A DNA stretch of 64,000 nt from Cordilura impudica (taxonomy: Eukaryota > Arthropoda > Insecta > Diptera > Scathophagidae), in contig OY821521.1 in assembly GCA_963682025.1 (NCBI GenBank), forward strand, positions 57,009,408 through 57,073,407, written 5' to 3'. Below are positions 45,483 through 58,031 of the stretch, piece by piece. The notes under the pieces were generated by a model. That model had not been told where the DNA came from. It saw only the letters and a program-made list of their open reading frames with translations, and did not search any database. Each line of letters begins with the position of its first letter. The first letter of the stretch is position 1. The translations under genes were made by a program, and so were the position numbers.

Positions 45483-46044
45483 TTTTTTTTCCGGTAGTTG
45501 AGCAGCGATCAAAAGAAACACAACAGTGATTCTACATATTAGATTCAAAGAACAATTTGTTAAAAGTATATAGTGAAAAGGAAAAATAATTAAATTAATA
45601 AAATCCAATTTATGAAAATCTCAAATAGAAGATTTTAAATACACTTCTACATAGTAGAAAAATAAATTATTTGAAAAAAATTAATAAAAAAAACAATTTA
45701 CACAATTTTTTAAATAAAAATTTTATGAAAAATTCTAATTTGTAAAAATTAGTAAAACACAATCTATAAAATCTTCAAATAATAACTTTTATAACCAATT
45801 CTACATAGTAGAAAAAAGGAACTATGCATTTGTGAAAATTAATAAAAACAAACAATTCTTAAATGAAAAAAAAATAAGAAAAAAATTATAAAAATCACAA
45901 ACAAAATTTTTATAAATGCAAACTCTACAGAGAAGAATCAAACAACAAATTGTAAAAATTTATGTAAAACAATTTATAAACATTTTTAACAAAAATTATT
46001 TTGTAGGCACTAATTCTACTTAGTAGGCAAAAAAAAAAAAAAAA
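45483..46044. repeat. Five spaced TTCTAC...GTAGAA palindromes in AT-rich DNA
   Basis: The motif TTCTACATAGTAGAA or a variant occurs near 45530, 45643, 45801, 45922 and 46012. Between the motifs are 90 to 156 bases of similar A/T-rich sequence (AATTTGTAAAAATTAATAAAA-like). Spacing is irregular, so this is a decayed tandem array and not a CRISPR. It ends in a poly-A run at the start of the 3.8-kb tandem units. Confidence 0.6.
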
Positions 46045-46112
46045 TCATGTGAGTCCGATCACAGGGGAGATGTGTGAGCAGCAAGTAATTAAAAATTTTT
46101 TTATGGCACATT

Positions 46113-48371
46113 TTATACCCTCCACACCTAAGTGGCAAAGGGTATATATAGGTTTGTCATTTCTATTGTAACGCATCGAAAAACTAATTCCCGATCCCAT
46201 AAAGTATATATATTCTTGATCCCTATCACAGCTCGGGTCGATATAGCGATGTCCGCCTGTCCGTCTGTGTGTTCAAATCGCGCTCATTCACAAAAGAACT
46301 ATTAAGCTGGGTAAAGTTACGACAATATCATTTGCCATTATTCCAACCAGGTAGGTGTTTAATATGGGGTAAATCAGGCATCATTGCGCTGAGATACAAG
46401 CTAAAAGATGTAGATACCTCTAAAAAACACATAAGACCCAGTGTGTTTGTTGTAATATTTTATTGGTTGAACATAATAGTTGCACAACAACATTCACAGT
46501 TCATAAAAGACACAAAAAATTATGTAATCATACCAACAAACACAACTTCCATGAGCTATGTCAGTAGTATTGCCACATATTTTTTTATCCTTATCACGAT
46601 ATAATAAAAAATCGCAAAAAAAAAATATAATCCCTAATGAAAAAGGAAAAACGAAAAATGAAAATTGAAAACTGAAAAATGAAAAGTGAAAAATGGAAAA
46701 TGGAAAATGAAAATTGAAAATGAAAAATGAAAAATTATAAATGAAAAATGAAAAATGAAAATTTAAAAATGAAAAATGGAAAATGAAAAATGTAAAATGA
46801 AAACTGAAAAGAGAAAAATGGAAAATGGAAAATGAAAAATGAAAGACGAAAAACGAAAAATGGAAAATGAAAACTGAAAAATGAAAAATGGAAAATGAAA
46901 ATTGAAAAGTGAAAACTTAAAAGAGAAAAATTAAAAATGGAAAATGAAAAGTAATAAATGAAAAATGGAAAATGAAAATTGTAAATTGAAAAATTAAAAA
47001 TGGAAAATGAAAATGAAAATGGAAAATGATAACTGAAAAGAGAAAAATGGAAAATGAAGAACGAAAAATGGAAAATGAAAACTGAAAAATGAAAAATGAG
47101 AAATGAAAAATGGAAAATAAGAAATGAAAAACGGAAAATGAAAAATGGAAACTAAAAGATAGAAAATGAAAATTTAAAATTGAAAAATGTAAAATGAAAA
47201 TGGAAAAATTAAAAACGAAAAATGAAAAATGAAAATTGAAAATGAAAAAATGAAAATTTAAAATTGAAAAATTGAAAATGGAAAATGAAAAATGAAAACT
47301 GAAGTACGAAAAATTAAAACTGAAAAGAGAAAAAAAAATGGGAAATGAAAAATTAAAATGGAAATTGGAAAATGAAAAATGAAAACTGAACAATGAAAAA
47401 TTAAAAATGGAAAATGAAAACTTAAAACTGAAAAATGGAAAATGAAAATTGAAAAATGTAAAATGAAAAATGAAAATTGATAATTGAAAATTGAAAATTG
47501 AAAATTGAAAAATGAAAATTGAAATGTGAAAATTGAAAAATGATAAATGATAAATAACAAATTAAAAATGGAAAATGAAAAATCAAAATTGAAGATTAAA
47601 TATTAAAAATGAAAAATGAATATTGAAAAATGGATAATGGAAAACGGAAAATGAAAAATTAAAAATGAAAAACGAAAAATGAGAAATGAAAAATGGAAAT
47701 TGAAAAATGAATATTGAATAATTAAAAATAAAAACTTAGAAATTAAAAACTAAAAATTAAAGATTAAAGATTAGAAATTAGGAACTAGAAATTATAAAAT
47801 AGAAATTAAAAACTTAAAATTTGAAATTTAAAATACGAAATTTAAAACTAAAAATTAAAAATTAAAAATTAAAAAATTAAAATTAAAAATTAAAAATTTT
47901 TAGCTAATTCAGAAAAAAATATTTAAAAATTTTTTTTTTTTAATATTAATATCTGGAAATTTTTAGCTAAGAATCAGTTGGTTTTTTTTTTTTTTTTTTT
48001 GAATTATCATGAATTACCTCAAAAGTTTCTTATAGTGATCAAACTGGTTGTTATAACGCTGGCTGCGTTGAATGGTAAATTTCGTTAAGGGTTGTCTACT
48101 CTAGTAAAAACAAAATAATGCCATTTTTCAAATATTGACTAATTCTTTCTATATAATACATGATCATTGTTTTTATAACAAGAAATTGTGATAAAAACTG
48201 GCCAACAAGAAAAGCAATTAACGTTAAATTTAATTGGCATTCGAAATTAAAATTTCAGTACCGACAACAGTTTTAAAGTGGTAGCCCAATATTGGTTGGT
48301 AGTATTGGGTTTAAGATGCAGGTGGAGGGTATCAAAGATTCGGCCCAGCTGTATTTAACACTCATGCTTAT
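46113..48371 (+). repeat. Family B copy B3 with satellite insert (unit 1)
   Basis: The head hairpin ATACCCTCCACACC facing AAAGGGTATATATA is followed by the conserved CCCATAAAGTATATATATTC block and GTCCGCCTGTCCGTCTGTG. The 3' end is GGTGGAGGGTATCAAAGATT plus CGGCCCAGCTG. A heptamer satellite fills the middle. The 111-codon frame at 46269-46604 (and 50088, 53906) lies in this element and has no recognisable domain. Confidence 0.8.
46637..47900. repeat. Heptamer-based satellite (GAAAAATG/GGAAAAT), unit 1
   Basis: About 1.26 kb of degenerate GAAAATG, GAAAAAT and GGAAAAT repeats, decaying at the right end into TTAAAAAT repeats. The 7-base period gives no stop on the minus strand, so frames up to 221 codons of the FHFSFSIFHF type appear. 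They are not genes. Units 2 and 3 carry it at about 50456-51718 and 54273-55540. Seven-base length differences between units show slippage in progress. Confidence 0.93.
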
Positions 48372-48894
48372 TAAAAATCAAACAGAAAGCGTCATCTGTA
48401 TATCAAACAACCGCAGGGGCTCTGCTAATATAAAAATATTTCTTATTATTTGTTATTTCAACTAGTCAATTTTTAATTTTTTATATGTAATTTTTCATTT
48501 TCGGTTTTTTATATTTCATTTTTAACTTACTATTTTTCCTTTTTTAATTTTAATTTTACGTTTTCATTTTTCATTTTTAATTTTTATTTTTTTTATTTTT
48601 CAAACGCTATTCGCTCCCTCATTTTATCTCCCAAACATTTCCTAATGAAATCGTGCCTTCATTTCATCTGCAAACGCTTCCTAATCTTTTCAGTAATACA
48701 ATCGTACCTCGTATTGTGAAATAGATTTTTAACCCCCTGAGCGTGTAGATGTTTACGCATAAAAAAAAAATTTTAAAATTAAAGCAATTAAAGCCATTTG
48801 TACTAAAAAATAATAATAAATTACAAATCAAATAAGTAATTCCAATTCAATTGAGTAATTATTCACAACAAAGTTGTTGTAACAAAACAAAGGT

Positions 48895-49060
48895 ATAAAA
48901 ACAGCATCCGATATAAAAACTTTCAATCTGTAGGCCACAAATAGTACCTGTCGCCTTAGGGTATTTTCTATATCGAATATGACCTCAAAAAAATTAGATC
49001 TAAGACCGTTTCTCGAAAATCATGGTATACGGTCTAGACCGACTTTAGTTTGTTTACATA
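48895..49060 (+). repeat. Family A 3' end remnant (unit 1)
   Basis: AGCATCCGATATAAAAACTT through ATACGGTCTAGACCGACTTT matches the 3' quarter of family A, with the terminal palindrome partly kept. It repeats at about 52713-52880 and 56538-56705. Confidence 0.7.
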
Positions 49061-49236
49061 TTTTTTAATAATTTTATGAACTGAATTAGTTCTAAAATTT
49101 TAATAATTACAATTTTGGTAAAAACCATTATTCCATCATGGTTATTTCATTGGAAACTTCTTTGGTGATAATACAAACTTGGAAATTTCTTTGGTAATAA
49201 TCCAAAATAATAACCCAATATTTAGGAAAATATCTT

Positions 49237-49636
49237 ATGCCGTTTTATTTTCTGAAAAAAAATGTCGCCCTTTTGTTGCCCTTTTTTCGAATAGTGTATT
49301 TTTTTTTATATATTCTGAATTCGGAGCAAGCTTATCTTATACACTAATCGAAAGGTGTCAAAGTCGAGCCCTCGTAAATCAGAAAAAATTCCAGCCATTG
49401 ACTTCTTTCAGGTCATAGTTTGAGAATTTTTCCCCATTGTTCCCCTTTTTTTTAATATTTTCACCCTATGACTTCCAAGAGGATAATAATACAATATTTA
49501 TGAACACAGCATTTTGAGACCTTTCGATTGATATATACTATAAGGTTGCTCTTAATTCAGAATATATAAAAAATTACACTTTTCTAAAAAAGGGCAGAAA
49601 AAGGGTGACATTTTTTGTCAGAAAAGAAAACGGCAT
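49237..49636. repeat. Foldback inverted repeat (unit 1)
   Basis: The left arm 49237-49359 starts ATGCCGTTTTATTTTCTG and ends ATCGAAAGGTGTC. The right arm 49518-49636 is its imperfect inverse. The loop is about 158 bases. Paired RNA or DNA would form a hairpin of about 120 bp. Equivalent copies lie at about 53055-53454 and 56880-57279. The frame at 49179-49418 spans the left arm and is not called a gene. Confidence 0.8.
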
Positions 49637-49863
49637 TAGTAACACTACGCAACAAAATAAAACTTTTTTTTTTGACACCTGATAACCACTATGGTTTATC
49701 TGGTGATGGGTTGTGGTAGTCTTACAACAAAACCAGTCGAAATTTATTTTTTTTAATTTTTGCCGTCTGGTGTAGCTTTATGATTTCACAATAAAAATGT
49801 CGTTTCAAAATTTTTTTTTGAATTAAAAAAAAAACAAAACAAAAAACAAAAAAAAAAAAAAAA

Positions 49864-52800
49864 TCATGTGAGTCCGATCACAGGGGAGATGTGTGAGCAG
49901 CAAGTAATTAAAAATTTTTTTATGGCACATTTTATACCCTCCACACCTAAGTGGCAAAGGGTATATATAGGTTTGTCATTTCTATTGTAACGCATCGAAA
50001 AACTAATTCCCGATCCCATAAAGTATATATATTCTTGATCCCTATCACAGCTCGGGTCGATATAGCGATGTCCGCCTGTCCGTCTGTGTGTTCAAATCGC
50101 GCTCATTCACAAAAGAACTATTAAGCTGGGTAAAGTTACGACAATATCATTTGCCATTATTCCAACCAGGTAGGTGTTTAATATGGGGTAAATCAGGCAT
50201 CATTGCGCTGAGATACAAGCTAAAAGATGTAGATACCTCTAAAAAACACATAAGACCCAGTGTGTTTGTTGTAATATTTTATTGGTTGAACATAATAGTT
50301 GCACAACAACATTCACAGTTCATAAAAGACACAAAAAATTATGTAATCATACCAACAAACACAACTTCCATGAGCTATGTCAGTAGTATTGCCACATATT
50401 TTTTTATCCTTATCACGATATAATAAAAAATCGCAAAAAAAAAATATAATCCCTAATGAAAAAGGAAAAACGAAAAATGAAAATTGAAAACTGAAAAATG
50501 AAAAGTGAAAAATGGAAAATGAAAATTGAAAATGAAAAATGAAAAATTATAAATGAAAAATGAAAAATGAAAATTTAAAAATGAAAAATGGAAAATGAAA
50601 AATGTAAAATGAAAACTGAAAAGAGAAAAATGGAAAATGGAAAATGAAAAATGAAAGACGAAAAACGAAAAATGGAAAATGAAAACTGAAAAATGAAAAA
50701 TGGAAAATGAAAATTGAAAAGTGAAAACTTAAAAGAGAAAAATTAAAAATGAAAAATGGAAAATGAAAAGTAATAAATGAAAAATGGAAAATGAAAATTG
50801 TAAATTGAAAAATTAAAAATGGAAAATGAAAATGAAAATGGAAAATGATAACTGAAAAGAGAAAAATGGAAAATGAAGAACGAAAAATGGAAAATGAAAA
50901 CTGAAAAATGAAAAATGAGAAATGAAAAATGGAAAATAAGAAATGAAAAACGGAAAATGAAAAATGGAAACTAAAAGATAGAAAATGAAAATTTAAAATT
51001 GAAAAATGTAAAATGAAAATGGAAAAATTAAAAACGAAAAATGAAAAATGAAAATTGAAAATGAAAAAATGAAAATTTAAAATTGAAAAATTGAAAATGG
51101 AAAATGAAAAATGAAAACTGAAGTACGAAAAATTAAAACTGAAAAGAGAAAAAAAAATGGGAAATGAAAAATTAAAATGGAAATTGGAAAATGAAAAATG
51201 AAAACTGAACAATGAAAAATTAAAAATGGAAAATGAAAACTTAAAACTGAAAAATGGAAAATGAAAATTGAAAAATGTAAAATGAAAAATGAAAATTGAT
51301 AATTGAAAATTGAAAATTGAAAATTGAAAAATGAAAATTGAAATGTGAAAATTGAAAAATGATAAATGATAAATAACAAATTAAAAATGGAAAATGAAAA
51401 ATCAAAATTGAAGATTAAATATTAAAAATGAAAAATGAATATTGAAAAATGGATAATGGAAAACGGAAAATGAAAAATTAAAAATGAAAAACGAAAAATG
51501 AGAAATGAAAAATGGAAATTGAAAAATGAATATTGAATAATTAAAAATAAAAACTTAGAAATTAAAAACTAAAAATTAAAGATTAAAGATTAGAAATTAG
51601 GAACTAGAAATTATAAAATAGAAATTAAAAACTTAAAATTTGAAATTTAAAATACGAAATTTAAAACTAAAAATTAAAAATTAAAAATTAAAAAATTAAA
51701 ATTAAAAATTAAAAATTTTTAGCTAATTCAGAAAAAAATATTTAAAAATTTTTTTTTTTAATATTAATATCTGGAAATTTTTAGCTAAGAATCAGTTGGT
51801 TTTTTTTTTTTTTTTTTTGAATTATCATGAATTACCTCAAAAGTTTCTTATAGTGATCAAACTGGTTGTTATAACGCTGGCTGCGTTGAATGGTAAATTT
51901 CGTTAAGGGTTGTCTACTCTAGTAAAAACAAAATAATGCCATTTTTCAAATATTGACTAATTCTTTCTATATAATACATGATCATTGTTTTTATAACAAG
52001 AAATTGTGATAAAAACTGGCCAACAAGAAAAGCAATTAACGTTAAATTTAATTGGCATTCGAAATTAAAATTTCAGTACCGACAACAGTTTTAAAGTGGT
52101 AGCCCAATATTGGTTGGTAGTATTGGGTTTAAGATGCAGGTGGAGGGTATCAAAGATTCGGCCCAGCTGTATTTAACACTCATGCTTATTAAAAATCAAA
52201 CAGAAAGCGTCATCTGTATATCAAACAACCGCAGGGGCTCTGCTAATATAAAAATATTTCTTATTATATGTTATTTCAACTAGTCAATTTTTAATTTTTT
52301 ATATGTAATTTTTCATTTTCGGTTTTTTATATTTCATTTTTAACTTACTATTTTTCCTTTTTTAATTTTAATTTTACGTTTTCATTTTTCATTTTTAATT
52401 TTTATTTTTTTTATTTTTCAAACGCTATTCGCTCCCTCATTTTATCTCCCAAACATTTCCTAATGAAATCGTGCCTTCATTTCATCTGCAAACGCTTCCT
52501 AATCTTTTCAGTAATACAATCGTACCTCGTATTGTGAAATAGATTTTTAACCCCCTGAGCGTGTAGATGTTTACGCATAAAAAAAAAATTTTAAAATTAA
52601 AGCAATTAAAGCCATTTGTACTAAAAAATAATAATAAATTACAAATCAAATAAGTAATTCCAATTCAATTGAGTAATTATTCACAACAAAGTTGTTGTAA
52701 CAAAACAAAGGTATAAAAACAGCATCCGATATAAAAACTTTCAATCTGTAGGCCACAAATAGTACCTGTCGCCTTAGGGTATTTTCTATATCGAATATGA

Positions 52801-53681
52801 CCTCAAAAAAATTAGATCTAAGACCGTTTCTCGAAAATCATGGTATACGGTCTAGACCGACTTTAGTTTGTTTACATATTTTTTAATAATTTTATGAACT
52901 GAATTAGTTCTAAAATTTTAATAATTACAATTTTGGTAAAAACCATTATTCCATCATGGTTATTTCATTGGAAACTTCTTTGGTGATAATACAAACTTGG
53001 AAATTTCTTTGGTAATAATCCAAAATAATAACCCAATATTTAGGAAAATATCTTATGCCGTTTTATTTTCTGAAAAAAAATGTCGCCCTTTTGTTGCCCT
53101 TTTTTCGAATAGTGTATTTTTTTTTATATATTCTGAATTCGGAGCAAGCTTATCTTATACACTAATCGAAAGGTGTCAAAGTCGAGCCCTCGTAAATCAG
53201 AAAAAATTCCAGCCATTGACTTCTTTCAGGTCATAGTTTGAGAATTTTTCCCCATTGTTCCCCTTTTTTTTAATATTTTCACCCTATGACTTCCAAGAGG
53301 ATAATAATACAATATTTATGAACACAGCATTTTGAGACCTTTCGATTGATATATACTATAAGGTTGCTCTTAATTCAGAATATATAAAAAATTACACTTT
53401 TCTAAAAAAGGGCAGAAAAAGGGTGACATTTTTTGTCAGAAAAGAAAACGGCATTAGTAACACTACGCAACAAAATAAAACTTTTTTTTTTGACACCTGA
53501 TAACCACTATGGTTTATCTGGTGATGGGTTGTGGTAGTCTTACAACAAAACCAGTCGAAATTTATTTTTTTTAATTTTTGCCGTCTGGTGTAGCTTTATG
53601 ATTTCACAATAAAAATGTCGTTTCAAAATTTTTTTTTGAATTAAAAAAAAAACAAAACAAAAAACAAAAAAAAAAAAAAAA
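49864..53681 (+). repeat. Tandem unit 2
   Basis: Second copy of the 3.8-kb unit (3818 bases). Against unit 1 it lacks one GGAAAAT heptamer near 50516 and has one extra GAAAAAT heptamer near 50749. It has ATATG where the others have ATTTG near 52266. Confidence 0.95.
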
Positions 53682-56600
53682 TCATGTGAGTCCGATCACA
53701 GGGGAGATGTGTGAGCAGCAAGTAATTAAAAATTTTTTTATGGCACATTTTATACCCTCCACACCTAAGTGGCAAAGGGTATATATAGGTTTGTCATTTC
53801 TATTGTAACGCATCGAAAAACTAATTCCCGATCCCATAAAGTATATATATTCTTGATCCCTATCACAGCTCGGGTCGATATAGCGATGTCCGCCTGTCCG
53901 TCTGTGTGTTCAAATCGCGCTCATTCACAAAAGAACTATTAAGCTGGGTAAAGTTACGACAATATCATTTGCCATTATTCCAACCAGGTAGGTGTTTAAT
54001 ATGGGGTAAATCAGGCATCATTGCGCTGAGATACAAGCTAAAAGATGTAGATACCTCTAAAAAACACATAAGACCCAGTGTGTTTGTTGTAATATTTTAT
54101 TGGTTGAACATAATAGTTGCACAACAACATTCACAGTTCATAAAAGACACAAAAAATTATGTAATCATACCAACAAACACAACTTCCATGAGCTATGTCA
54201 GTAGTATTGCCACATATTTTTTTATCCTTATCACGATATAATAAAAAATCGCAAAAAAAAAATATAATCCCTAATGAAAAAGGAAAAACGAAAAATGAAA
54301 ATTGAAAACTGAAAAATGAAAAGTGAAAAATGGAAAATGGAAAATGAAAATTGAAAATGAAAAATGAAAAATTATAAATGAAAAATGAAAAATGAAAATT
54401 TAAAAATGAAAAATGGAAAATGAAAAATGTAAAATGAAAACTGAAAAGAGAAAAATGGAAAATGGAAAATGAAAAATGAAAGACGAAAAACGAAAAATGG
54501 AAAATGAAAACTGAAAAATGAAAAATGGAAAATGAAAATTGAAAAGTGAAAACTTAAAAGAGAAAAATTAAAAATGAAAAATGGAAAATGAAAAGTAATA
54601 AATGAAAAATGGAAAATGAAAATTGTAAATTGAAAAATTAAAAATGGAAAATGAAAATGAAAATGGAAAATGATAACTGAAAAGAGAAAAATGGAAAATG
54701 AAGAACGAAAAATGGAAAATGAAAACTGAAAAATGAAAAATGAGAAATGAAAAATGGAAAATAAGAAATGAAAAACGGAAAATGAAAAATGGAAACTAAA
54801 AGATAGAAAATGAAAATTTAAAATTGAAAAATGTAAAATGAAAATGGAAAAATTAAAAACGAAAAATGAAAAATGAAAATTGAAAATGAAAAAATGAAAA
54901 TTTAAAATTGAAAAATTGAAAATGGAAAATGAAAAATGAAAACTGAAGTACGAAAAATTAAAACTGAAAAGAGAAAAAAAAATGGGAAATGAAAAATTAA
55001 AATGGAAATTGGAAAATGAAAAATGAAAACTGAACAATGAAAAATTAAAAATGGAAAATGAAAACTTAAAACTGAAAAATGGAAAATGAAAATTGAAAAA
55101 TGTAAAATGAAAAATGAAAATTGATAATTGAAAATTGAAAATTGAAAATTGAAAAATGAAAATTGAAATGTGAAAATTGAAAAATGATAAATGATAAATA
55201 ACAAATTAAAAATGGAAAATGAAAAATCAAAATTGAAGATTAAATATTAAAAATGAAAAATGAATATTGAAAAATGGATAATGGAAAACGGAAAATGAAA
55301 AATTAAAAATGAAAAACGAAAAATGAGAAATGAAAAATGGAAATTGAAAAATGAATATTGAATAATTAAAAATAAAAACTTAGAAATTAAAAACTAAAAA
55401 TTAAAGATTAAAGATTAGAAATTAGGAACTAGAAATTATAAAATAGAAATTAAAAACTTAAAATTTGAAATTTAAAATACGAAATTTAAAACTAAAAATT
55501 AAAAATTAAAAATTAAAAAATTAAAATTAAAAATTAAAAATTTTTAGCTAATTCAGAAAAAAATATTTAAAAATTTTTTTTTTTAATATTAATATCTGGA
55601 AATTTTTAGCTAAGAATCAGTTGGTTTTTTTTTTTTTTTTTTTGAATTATCATGAATTACCTCAAAAGTTTCTTATAGTGATCAAACTGGTTGTTATAAC
55701 GCTGGCTGCGTTGAATGGTAAATTTCGTTAAGGGTTGTCTACTCTAGTAAAAACAAAATAATGCCATTTTTCAAATATTGACTAATTCTTTCTATATAAT
55801 ACATGATCATTGTTTTTATAACAAGAAATTGTGATAAAAACTGGCCAACAAGAAAAGCAATTAACGTTAAATTTAATTGGCATTCGAAATTAAAATTTCA
55901 GTACCGACAACAGTTTTAAAGTGGTAGCCCAATATTGGTTGGTAGTATTGGGTTTAAGATGCAGGTGGAGGGTATCAAAGATTCGGCCCAGCTGTATTTA
56001 ACACTCATGCTTATTAAAAATCAAACAGAAAGCGTCATCTGTATATCAAACAACCGCAGGGGCTCTGCTAATATAAAAATATTTCTTATTATTTGTTATT
56101 TCAACTAGTCAATTTTTAATTTTTTATATGTAATTTTTCATTTTCGGTTTTTTATATTTCATTTTTAACTTACTATTTTTCCTTTTTTAATTTTAATTTT
56201 ACGTTTTCATTTTTCATTTTTAATTTTTATTTTTTTTATTTTTCAAACGCTATTCGCTCCCTCATTTTATCTCCCAAACATTTCCTAATGAAATCGTGCC
56301 TTCATTTCATCTGCAAACGCTTCCTAATCTTTTCAGTAATACAATCGTACCTCGTATTGTGAAATAGATTTTTAACCCCCTGAGCGTGTAGATGTTTACG
56401 CATAAAAAAAAAATTTTAAAATTAAAGCAATTAAAGCCATTTGTACTAAAAAATAATAATAAATTACAAATCAAATAAGTAATTCCAATTCAATTGAGTA
56501 ATTATTCACAACAAAGTTGTTGTAACAAAACAAAGGTATAAAAACAGCATCCGATATAAAAACTTTCAATCTGTAGGCCACAAATAGTACCTGTCGCCTT

Positions 56601-57479
56601 AGGGTATTTTCTATATCGAATATGACCTCAAAAAAATTAGATCTAAGACCGTTTCTCGAAAATCATGGTATACGGTCTAGACCGACTTTAGTTTGTTTAC
56701 ATATTTTTTAATAATTTTATGAACTGAATTAGTTCTAAAATTTTAATAATTACAATTTTGGTAAAAACCATTATTCCATCATGGTTATTTCATTGGAAAC
56801 TTCTTTGGTGATAATACAAACTTGGAAATTTCTTTGGTAATAATCCAAAATAATAACCCAATATTTAGGAAAATATCTTATGCCGTTTTATTTTCTGAAA
56901 AAAAATGTCGCCCTTTTGTTGCCCTTTTTTCGAATAGTGTATTTTTTTTTATATATTCTGAATTCGGAGCAAGCTTATCTTATACACTAATCGAAAGGTG
57001 TCAAAGTCGAGCCCTCGTAAATCAGAAAAAATTCCAGCCATTGACTTCTTTCAGGTCATAGTTTGAGAATTTTTCCCCATTGTTCCCCTTTTTTTTAATA
57101 TTTTCACCCTATGACTTCCAAGAGGATAATAATACAATATTTATGAACACAGCATTTTGAGACCTTTCGATTGATATATACTATAAGGTTGCTCTTAATT
57201 CAGAATATATAAAAAATTACACTTTTCTAAAAAAGGGCAGAAAAAGGGTGACATTTTTTGTCAGAAAAGAAAACGGCATTAGTAACACTACGCAACAAAA
57301 TAAAACTTTTTTTTTTGACACCTGATAACCACTATGGTTTATCTGGTGATGGGTTGTGGTAGTCTTACAACAAAACCAGTCGAAATTTATTTTTTTTAAT
57401 TTTTGCCGTCTGGTGTAGCTTTATGATTTCACAATAAAAATGTCGTTTCAAAATTTTTTTTTTGAATTAAAAAAAAAAA
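53682..57479 (+). repeat. Tandem unit 3
   Basis: Third copy. It has both heptamers that are variable between units 1 and 2, so it is seven bases longer in that part. It departs from the others after the A run at about 57479, where ATATAAATAAAAATC replaces the A/C-rich joint. Confidence 0.95.
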
Positions 57480-57821
57480 TATAAATAAAAATCAATTTTC
57501 CGAAGAAAATATGTTCTTGATCTTTTTTATTTCAAATAGCTCCGAAACTGTTGAGTGTATAAAATATATTAATATATTATAATTTAAATTATTTTTTTTT
57601 TGATGTAGTTCAGCTCTTCTTATGTTTTAATAAAGTCGGTGGAGCATCCTCTTCAAAAACCCAAAATTTTAGAAAAAAAATTTTTTTTTTAAACTTTCGA
57701 TTGAATTTGAAATTTCGGCTATTTTTGTTGCTAGACGACCATTATCCATCAAAAATATATAGTGGTTATTATTATTTTTTATTTATTATTTACTTATTTT
57801 TTATTATTTTTTTTGTTGCAG
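57480..57821. other. AT-rich DNA right of the tandem array
   Basis: No gene is seen. It ends in a long T-rich tract, which could act as the polypyrimidine tract of the splice acceptor at 57820-57821. Confidence 0.5.
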
Positions 57822-58031
57822 TCTAATTTGGGGCTTTTAAACACTGTTTTGAAAACTCCTCAACCAGATCCAGAGCATATACTGAATCATTGCACAAGTC
57901 CAAACTGTTTAATCGTAAACCAAAATTTAGTTAATAATTTTATTCGATTTACTTTTAATAAAATTCATTCAAAAATGAATTCACTTCTAGAAGCTCTGGC
58001 AAGGGGATGGGTAGTTAATATATGTAAATAA
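57822..58031 (+). other. Possible exon of unknown gene
   Basis: A T-rich tract ending TTGTTGCAG (57821) precedes about 67 open codons: SNLGLLNTVLKTPQPDPEHI, LNHCTSPNCLIVNQNLVNNF, IRFTFNKIHSKMNSLLEALA, then RGWVVNICK and a stop at 58029-58031. Base composition is less AT-biased than the flanks. Possible donors (GTAGTT near 58011, GTAAAT near 58025) lie near the end. I recognise no family. It might be a host exon or a transposon gene remnant. Confidence 0.28.

Larger units (their letters stand above)
46047..48760 (+). repeat. Family C copy C4, split by family B (unit 1; repeated in units 2 and 3)
   Basis: The left end ATGTGAGTCCGATCACAG is at 46047. The right end, CCCCCTGAGCGTGTAGATG followed by TTTACGCAT, is at 48760. 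Between TTATGGCAC (46108) and ATCAAACAGAAAGC (about 48377) a family B element of about 2.26 kb is inserted. In the undisturbed copy C1 at 20319 those blocks are adjacent. The corresponding copies begin at 49866 and 53684. Confidence 0.82.
46045..57479 (+). repeat. Three near-identical tandem units of 3.8 kb
   Basis: TCATGTGAGTCCGATCACAG begins units at 46045, 49864 and 53682, giving periods of 3819 and 3818 bases. The third unit ends at about 57479. The units differ by very little: one ATTTG/ATATG substitution (about 52266 in unit 2), 7-base gains or losses inside the heptamer satellite, and homopolymer length. The joints lie in A-rich runs (AAACAAAACAAAAAACAAA), which suits unequal crossing-over or slippage there. 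Each unit contains family C, nested family B with a satellite, a family A remnant and a foldback sequence. No gene is supported in the units. Confidence 0.95.

Noticed and set aside
45530..46030. CRISPR-like array of spaced palindromes
   Set aside because: Motif and spacing are irregular, the spacers resemble each other, and the context is eukaryotic.
46269..46604. 111-codon frame present identically at three sites (46269, 50088, 53906)
   Set aside because: Identity is explained by the recent tandem triplication of non-coding repeat DNA. The frame lies inside family B, no domain is recognised, and other family B copies do not keep it.
46917..47560. Phe/His/Ser-rich minus-strand frames of 100 to 221 codons, repeated near 50547-51379 and 54372-55204
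   Set aside because: They are the translation of a stop-free heptamer satellite. Composition is extreme, there are no domains, and adjacent units change frame by 7-base slips.
49179..49418. 79-codon frame repeated in three units
   Set aside because: Overlaps the arm of a foldback sequence. The identity reflects tandem duplication.
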